From assembly GCA_946480635.1 (NCBI GenBank), contig CAMLKV010000024.1:1-12394 (forward strand): a stretch of 12,394 nucleotides of DNA, written 5' to 3'. Numbering within the stretch: position 1 is the stretch's first letter; every line of letters starts with the position of its first letter. The position numbers and the translations under genes were made by a program. Origin of the DNA: an uncultured Flavobacterium sp. (lineage in GTDB: Bacteria; Bacteroidota; Bacteroidia; Flavobacteriales; Flavobacteriaceae). The notes beneath the pieces are model-generated. The model was not told where the DNA came from. It ran no database searches and saw only the letters and a list, made by a program, of their open reading frames with translations. Positions 7,176 to 12,394 of the stretch are shown here, one piece after another.

Positions 7176-8864
7176 ATGCGTTGGTCAATAAAATCGAAGC
7201 CAGAAAAACAGAAACTTTTAGCCTTACAAAACGATCTTCAAGTAGATGAAATAGTAGTTACATTATTACTTCAACGTGGTATTGAAACTTATGAAGAAGC
7301 AAAAAAATTTTTCAGACCCAGTTTAGATGATTTACACGATCCATATTTAATAAAAGATATGGACAAGGCTGTCGAACGCATTGAAAAAGCGATTCAAAAT
7401 CAAGAAAATATATTGGTTTTTGGTGATTATGATGTTGATGGAACAACAGCTGTTTCTTTAGTTTCAAGTTATTTAAAAAGTTTTTATCCTAATGTTGCTA
7501 CTTACATTCCAGACAGATACAACGAAGGTTATGGCATTTCTTATCTAGGAATTGACTTTGCCGATGATAATGATTTTAGTTTAATTATTGCTTTAGACTG
7601 TGGCATCAAATCGATTGAACATATTGCTTACGCAAAAGAAAAAGGTATCGACTTTATTGTTTGTGATCATCACCGCCCAGGAGATGAATTACCCGATGCT
7701 GTAGCTGTTTTAGATCCAAAAAGAGCTGATTGTGAATATCCTTATAAAGAATTGTGTGGTTGTGGTGTAGGTTTTAAACTTATTCAAGCTTTAGGGAAAA
7801 ATAGAAATCAAGACATTGACGATTTAGTTCCATATTTAGACTTGGTTGCTACTGCCATTGCTGCCGATATCGTTCCTATTACTGGAGAAAATCGGGTATT
7901 GGCTAAATTTGGTTTAGAAGTTATTAATGCTGCACCAAGAGCTGGAATCAAAGCTTTAATTCAAAATATTAAAAAGAAAACATTGACGATTTCTGATGTT
8001 GTTTTTATTATTGCTCCGAGAATTAATGCCGCAGGACGCATTAAACATGGTAATTATGCTGTTGAATTATTAACTGAATTTGATTTAACTCAAGCCATTC
8101 AATTTGCTGCAAATATTGAGACATTTAATGCTGATAGAAAAGATCTAGACAAGCAAATCACCAAACAAGCACTTTCACAAATTATAGAAAACAATGAAGA
8201 AAATCGATTTTCAACCGTTGTCTATCAAGAAGATTGGCACAAAGGTGTAATAGGAATCGTTGCTTCACGTTTGGTGGAAAACTATTATCGCCCAACAGTT
8301 GTTTTTACAAAAAGTGGTGAAAAACTGGCTGCTTCGGCACGTTCTGTGAAAGATTTTGACATTTATAATGCCTTAGAAGCTTGTGCTGAACATTTGGAAC
8401 AATTCGGTGGTCACATGTATGCTGCCGGAATGACTATCAAAGAAGAAAATCTACAAGCATTCAAGCAAGCCTTCGAAGAATTTGTCGAAAAAACCATACA
8501 CCCTGATTTATTAACGCCTGAAGTTAGCATTGATGCTGAAATTAATTTATCAGATATTAATCCAAAATTACTGCGAATCTTAAGACAGTTTGAACCTTTC
8601 GGCCCCGAAAATATGACTCCTGTTTTTTTAACTAAAAATGTTTATGATACTGGTTATCCAAAACAATTAGGAAGCGAAAACGAACATCTTAGGCTTTTTG
8701 TTAAGCAAGATGATTCTGAAGGTTTTGGAACAATTGGATTTGGTTTAGGAAAGAAAATAGAAATCGCAAGAAATAGAAATGTTTTTGATTTAGTGTACTC
8801 TATTGAAGAAAACGAATGGAACGGAAATACAACTATTCAGCTTCAAATGAGAGATTTAAAATAA
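7176..8864 (+). CDS. recJ: Single-stranded-DNA-specific 5'-3' exonuclease RecJ
   Basis: This 562-residue DHH-superfamily nuclease degrades single-stranded DNA 5' to 3' in RecF-pathway recombination, mismatch repair and base-excision repair. The metal motifs are intact: FGDYDVDGT (Asp84, Asp86, Asp88), LDCG at 140-143, DHHRPG at 164-169 and DLVATAIAADIVP ending near 233. PRINAAGR near 281-288 follows, then the DHHA1 motif GGHMYAAGM at 411-419. The last 110 or so residues are the OB-fold domain, with RQFEPFGPEN. MRWSIKSKPE is the typical RecJ N-terminus, so I start at ATG 7176. An in-frame TTG at 7149 would add nine residues but lies inside a likely -7 box. The stop is a tandem TAATAA. The MFS gene follows 7 nt later, so they are probably one transcript. 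Confidence 0.97.
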   Translation: MRWSIKSKPEKQKLLALQNDLQVDEIVVTLLLQRGIETYEEAKKFFRPSLDDLHDPYLIKDMDKAVERIEKAIQNQENILVFGDYDVDGTTAVSLVSSYLKSFYPNVATYIPDRYNEGYGISYLGIDFADDNDFSLIIALDCGIKSIEHIAYAKEKGIDFIVCDHHRPGDELPDAVAVLDPKRADCEYPYKELCGCGVGFKLIQALGKNRNQDIDDLVPYLDLVATAIAADIVPITGENRVLAKFGLEVINAAPRAGIKALIQNIKKKTLTISDVVFIIAPRINAAGRIKHGNYAVELLTEFDLTQAIQFAANIETFNADRKDLDKQITKQALSQIIENNEENRFSTVVYQEDWHKGVIGIVASRLVENYYRPTVVFTKSGEKLAASARSVKDFDIYNALEACAEHLEQFGGHMYAAGMTIKEENLQAFKQAFEEFVEKTIHPDLLTPEVSIDAEINLSDINPKLLRILRQFEPFGPENMTPVFLTKNVYDTGYPKQLGSENEHLRLFVKQDDSEGFGTIGFGLGKKIEIARNRNVFDLVYSIEENEWNGNTTIQLQMRDLK

Positions 8865-8871
8865 TAACAAC

Positions 8872-10122
8872 ATGGAAGAAGTAGTTAAAAAAGATCCATA
8901 TTCATCATTAAGAATTAAAGAATTTAGATGGTTTTTAGCCATGCGGTTGGCTATTGTTTTGGCTTGGTCGATGCAGTTTGTACTCATCGAATGGGAAGTA
9001 TATCGATTAACAAAAGATCCGTTATCATTGGGATTAATAGGTCTAATGGAAGTTATTCCTGCTATAGGAATGGCATTGTTTGCTGGGCATTTTGTTGATC
9101 AGAATGAAAAAAAATCAATGCTGGTAAAATGTTTTATTGGATTGGGATTAATAAGCACTTTTATGTGTGTGTTGGTACATCCTAGAATTCATGACACATT
9201 ATCAAAATCAGTAATTGTAAACGGGTTTTATGCATTAGTTTTTCTTGGAGGAATTATTCGTGCTTTTATTATTCCATCAGTTTTTAGCCTATTAGGATTA
9301 ATTGTTCCAAACAATAAAAAACCAAATGCTGCTGCTTGGAGCAGTTCTACTTGGCAAGTAGCCGCTGTTATTGGTCCTGCCTTAGCTGGCTTTTTAATTG
9401 GTTGGATTAGTGTCTTTGGATCAATGTGTTTGGTAACAACTTCAATTGTTATAGGTATTTTATTCTTAACTCAAATTAGCAGAAAGCCAATATTAAATCC
9501 AGACTTAGGAGAGCCCATTTTTAAAAGTCTTAAGCGTGGTATCACTTTCGTTTTTGAAAACAAAACCATCTTAAATGCAATCTCACTAGATATGTTTGCT
9601 GTTTTATTTGGAGGTGCTGTTGCCTTATTACCAATCTTTGCTCAGGATATTCTAAAAGTTGGTTCTGAAGGTTTCGGAATTTTACGTGCCGCACCAGCTA
9701 TTGGAGGATTAATTACAATGCTTGTTGCCACGCATTTTGATTTAAATCATAGAGCAGGAAGAAAACTGTTATTAGCCGTTTTTGGATTTGGAGTTTGTAT
9801 TATCATTTTTGGATTATCAACTAATTTCTGGATTTCTGTGATTGCTTTGTTTATGAGTGGTGTTACTGATGGAATTTCGGTAGTAATTCGTTCAACTATT
9901 TTACAATTGTATACACCTGACAATATGCGTGGTCGTGTCTCTTCTGTAAATTCAATATTCGTAGGATCTTCTAACGAATTAGGCGCTTTCGAAAGTGGTT
10001 TTACATCTAAACTAATGGGTACTGTAAATGCTGTTGTTTTTGGTGGAATAATGACACTTGTTGTTGTTGGCACTACTGCTTTTGCTTCACCAAAGTTTAG
10101 GGATTTGGATATTAAAAATTAG
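8872..10122 (+). CDS. Major facilitator superfamily transporter (EntS-like MFS_3 type)
   Basis: This 416-residue inner-membrane protein is almost entirely hydrophobic, with about ten to twelve predicted membrane segments. A short charged N-terminus (DPYSSLRIKEFRWFLAMR) is typical of the EntS/MFS_3 branch. The cytoplasmic loop between helices 2 and 3 reads AGHFVDQNEKKSML, a degenerate form of MFS motif A (G-X3-D-X2-R/K). The central part has AAAWSSSTWQVAAVIGPALA, resembling the drug-exporter motif C region. The second half carries MRGRVSSVNSIFVGSSNELG, common in this branch. The substrate cannot be deduced; related proteins export siderophores or drugs. It lies 7 nt after recJ with no Shine-Dalgarno site, so it is probably co-transcribed. 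That arrangement says nothing obvious about its substrate. Confidence 0.9.
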   Translation: MEEVVKKDPYSSLRIKEFRWFLAMRLAIVLAWSMQFVLIEWEVYRLTKDPLSLGLIGLMEVIPAIGMALFAGHFVDQNEKKSMLVKCFIGLGLISTFMCVLVHPRIHDTLSKSVIVNGFYALVFLGGIIRAFIIPSVFSLLGLIVPNNKKPNAAAWSSSTWQVAAVIGPALAGFLIGWISVFGSMCLVTTSIVIGILFLTQISRKPILNPDLGEPIFKSLKRGITFVFENKTILNAISLDMFAVLFGGAVALLPIFAQDILKVGSEGFGILRAAPAIGGLITMLVATHFDLNHRAGRKLLLAVFGFGVCIIIFGLSTNFWISVIALFMSGVTDGISVVIRSTILQLYTPDNMRGRVSSVNSIFVGSSNELGAFESGFTSKLMGTVNAVVFGGIMTLVVVGTTAFASPKFRDLDIKN

Positions 10123-10125
10123 TAA

Positions 10126-10176
10126 TTAGCCAAAAGGCATTAGTCAAAAGTTATTTTTTTCTAATGGCTAATGCCT
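10126..10176. repeat. Inverted-repeat element of TAATGCC/TAATGGC units between the MFS gene and uvrA
   Basis: AGGCATTAG (10135-10143) is the exact reverse complement of CTAATGCCT (10168-10176), giving a 9-bp stem with a 24-nt loop. An alternative pairing uses ATTAGC and CATTAG on the left against CTAATG and GCTAAT on the right, so two folds compete. The right arm is also a short direct repeat, CTAATGG then CTAATGC. The T run lies in the loop, not after the stem, so this is not a standard intrinsic terminator, though it sits where the MFS transcript should end. Confidence 0.55.
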
Positions 10177-10192
10177 ATTCACTAAAAAAATG

Positions 10193-10200
10193 TAACTTTG
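10193..10200 (+). promoter_or_regulatory. Candidate Bacteroidetes -7 box for uvrA
   Basis: TAACTTTG matches TANNTTTG fully. Transcription would start near 10205-10207, only about 11 nt before ATG 10217. That makes the in-frame TTG at 10205 an unlikely initiator. No clear TTG -33 element is visible, because that position falls in the right arm of the inverted repeat. Confidence 0.5.
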
Positions 10201-10216
10201 TGTTTTGCTCAAATTT

Positions 10217-12394
10217 ATGCAACATACAGACGAAACTATTGAAATCATTGGCGCTCGCGCTCATAATCTTAAAAACATAGATCTTTCTATTCCGCGTGAA
10301 AAACTGGTGGTCATTACCGGTTTATCAGGTTCAGGAAAATCCTCTTTAGCTTTCGATACTATTTATGCCGAAGGACAACGTCGTTACATAGAAACGTTTT
10401 CCGCATATGCACGTCAGTTTTTGGGAGGATTAGAACGTCCTGATGTTGATAAAATCGACGGACTTTCTCCTGTAATTGCTATTGAGCAAAAAACAACCAG
10501 TAAAAGTCCACGTTCTACTGTTGGAACCATAACTGAAATTTACGATTTCCTTCGCTTGCTCTTTGCTCGTGCTGCAGATGCTTACAGTTACAATACTGGA
10601 GAAAAAATGGTTTCTTATTCAGATGAGCAAATTATTTCAGCAAATTGCCAAACAAGGCTTTTTAAAAGTACGTGTGAACGGTGAAGTTCAGGATATTGTT
10701 AGCGGAATGAAATTGGATCGTTACAAAACACATGACATCGAAATTGTAATTGATCGTTTGGTAATTGATAGTTCAGATGACAGCGAAAAACGCTTGACAG
10801 AAAGTATCAAAACCGCCATGTATCATGGGGAAAATGTCTTGATGATTCTAGATCAAGATTCTGGTGAAATAAGATATTTCAGTAGAAACTTAATGTGTCC
10901 ATCTACTGGAATTTCGTATCAAAATCCGGAACCCAATTTATTCTCCTTCAACTCACCCAAAGGAGCTTGTGAAAATTGCAATGGATTAGGAACAGTGAAT
11001 GAAATCAATCTTCAAAAAATTATTCCAGATCCTAAAATATCTATAAAAAGCGGTGGAATTGTAGCCATAGGCGAATACAAATCTTCTTGGATATTCAAGC
11101 AACTGGAAACCATTGGAGAAAAATTTGGCTTTAAACTTACTGATCCAATTGAAAAAATTTCAGAAGAAGCCATGGATATGATTTTGAATGGAGGAAATGA
11201 AAAATTTTCTATCAGTTCAAAAACAGCCGGAGTGACTAAAGAATATAAAATTGAATTTGAAGGCATAGCCAATTTCATCAAAACACAACACGATGAAACC
11301 GAATCGACTTCTATCAAGCGTTGGGCAAAAGATTTTATGGACGAGGTTGATTGCCCAGTTTGTGGCGGTTCACGTTTGAAAAAAGAAGCATTATACTTCA
11401 AAATCAACGAGAAAAATATTCAGGAATTATCGAATACAGATGTCTCAGATTTGAGCATTTGGTTTAATGAATTAGATCAAAATCTTACCGAAAAACAAAA
11501 AGTAATTGCCAGTGAAGTCGTTAAGGAAATAAAAGCTCGTTTACAGTTTTTAGTTGATGTAGGATTAAATTACCTTTCATTAAGTCGAAATTCAAAATCA
11601 CTATCTGGTGGTGAAGCACAACGTATACGTTTGGCAACGCAAATTGGTTCACAATTGGTTGGAGTGCTTTATATTTTGGATGAGCCAAGCATTGGTTTGC
11701 ATCAACGCGACAATGAACGATTGATTAAATCTTTGGAACAATTACGTGATATTGGAAACTCTGTTTTAGTGGTTGAACATGACAAAGATATGATTGAACG
11801 TGCCGATCATGTTATTGATATTGGACCAAAAGCAGGGAAATACGGCGGACAAATAATCAGTCAAGGAACGCCCAAAGCTTTACTTCAAGAAAATACCATT
11901 ACTGCTCAGTTTATGAGTGGAAAAATGAAAATTGAAATTCCTAAAAAGCGTCGTGAAGGAAACGGAAAAACCATAAAAATATCGGGCGCAACAGGAAATA
12001 ATCTGAAGAATGTTTCTGCCGAATTTCCATTAGGGAAACTAATCTGTGTGACAGGAGTTTCGGGTTCAGGGAAATCGACTTTAATTAACGAAACCCTGTA
12101 CCCTATTTTAAACCAACATTTCTTTAATGCGGTTAAAAAACCACAGCCTTATAAAAAAATTGAAGGTTTAGAACATATCGATAAAGTAATTGATATTGAT
12201 CAAAGTCCAATTGGGCGTACACCGCGTTCGAATCCTGCAACCTATACCGAAGTGTTTTCGGAAATACGTAGTCTATTTACACAAACTGCCGAAGCACAAA
12301 TTCGTGGTTACAAACCAGGACGTTTCAGTTTTAATGTAGCTGGTGGTCGTTGCGAAACCTGTAAAGGTGATGGTGAAGTAACCATCGAAATGCA
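10217..12394 (+). pseudogene. uvrA: Excinuclease ABC subunit UvrA, disrupted by an internal deletion with frameshift; 3' end beyond window
   Basis: UvrA is the ATPase that finds DNA lesions and loads UvrB in nucleotide excision repair. The first part (ATG 10217 to about 10637) is normal Uvr[11 protein letters not shown], Walker [10 protein letters not shown] at residues 35-43, [15 protein letters not shown], and up to DEQII near residue 140. It then runs 15 foreign residues to a stop at 10682-10684. UvrA resumes in another frame with [14 protein letters not shown] (from 10632) and stays open to the window end. That part has a CENCNGLG zinc module, CPVCGGSRL, signature LSGGEAQRIRL, Walker B LDEPSIGLHQRD, second Walker A GVSGSGKST, QSPIGRTPRSNPATYT and GGRCETCKGDGEV. 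Against Escherichia coli UvrA, about 28 residues containing the conserved LAPIIKERKG segment are missing, in the UvrB-binding domain. The first zinc module has CPST in place of CPXC. Roughly 150-170 C-terminal residues lie outside. ATG 10623 could restart the second part. An assembly error remains possible. Confidence 0.88.
10623..10646 (+). other. Deletion/frameshift junction inside uvrA
   Basis: Read in the first frame, this stretch encodes DEQII; read one frame over, it encodes the conserved LFQQIAK. The shared bases are AATTATT (10630-10636). They fit both the ATT-ATT codons upstream and the usual GAA-TTA-TTT (Glu-Leu-Phe) codons downstream. An 8-bp direct repeat, AGCAAATT, flanks it at 10626-10633 and 10639-10646. 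The first ATG of the second frame is also here (10623). Confidence 0.6.

Noticed and set aside
9747..10073. Minus-strand open frame of 108 codons
   Set aside because: It is fully antisense to the conserved C-terminal half of the MFS transporter and has no recognisable motif.
10135..10176. Inverted repeat as a standard intrinsic terminator
   Set aside because: The loop is 24 nt long and the T run lies within the loop, not after the stem.
10205..10216. TTG at 10205 as the uvrA start, adding four residues
   Set aside because: It lies at the inferred transcription start just after the TAACTTTG box, and the UvrA homology begins after ATG 10217.
11012..11407. Minus-strand open frame of 131 codons
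   Set aside because: It lies wholly inside the conserved second part of uvrA on the other strand; the product resembles no family and is a shadow frame.

Overview
The window looks like chromosomal DNA from a flavobacterium, probably Flavobacterium or a close relative. It is AT-rich and the genes lack Shine-Dalgarno sites. Several intergenic regions carry the Bacteroidetes -7 promoter box TANNTTTG. The left gene is the MurF-alanine racemase fusion typical of this phylum, and the thymidine kinase and UvrA have a flavobacterial look. No tRNA, rRNA, CRISPR array, insertion sequence or phage gene was seen.

Layout. Positions 1-2861 (minus strand) hold tdk followed 4 nt later by the fused murF-alr gene, which leaves the window on the left. 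From a divergent 144-nt spacer, a plus-strand cluster runs from 3006 to 5447: an acidic protein of unknown function, rsmI (start codon directly after the previous stop), a DUF2750 protein, and a HopJ-family protein overlapping it by 11 nt. A minus-strand adenine deaminase gene (5449-7080) meets the HopJ gene tail to tail with one base between them. Divergent from ade are recJ and, 7 nt after it, an MFS transporter gene (7176-10122). After a 94-nt spacer with an inverted-repeat element comes uvrA, which leaves the window on the right.

The genes are mostly housekeeping: peptidoglycan precursor synthesis (MurF-Alr), nucleotide and base salvage (Tdk, Ade), ribosome maturation (RsmI) and DNA repair (RecJ, UvrA). 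I see no defence, secretion or mobile system.

The most notable observation is that uvrA is broken. Its N-terminal 140 codons and the remainder lie in different frames, and about 28 codons of the UvrB-interaction region expected between them are absent. The junction carries a 7-nt motif that could be the footprint of a short-homology deletion. Secondary points are two very short inferred mRNA leaders (recJ, uvrA), a thymidine kinase that has lost most of its zinc ligands, and an uncharacterised overlapping DUF2750/HopJ gene pair.
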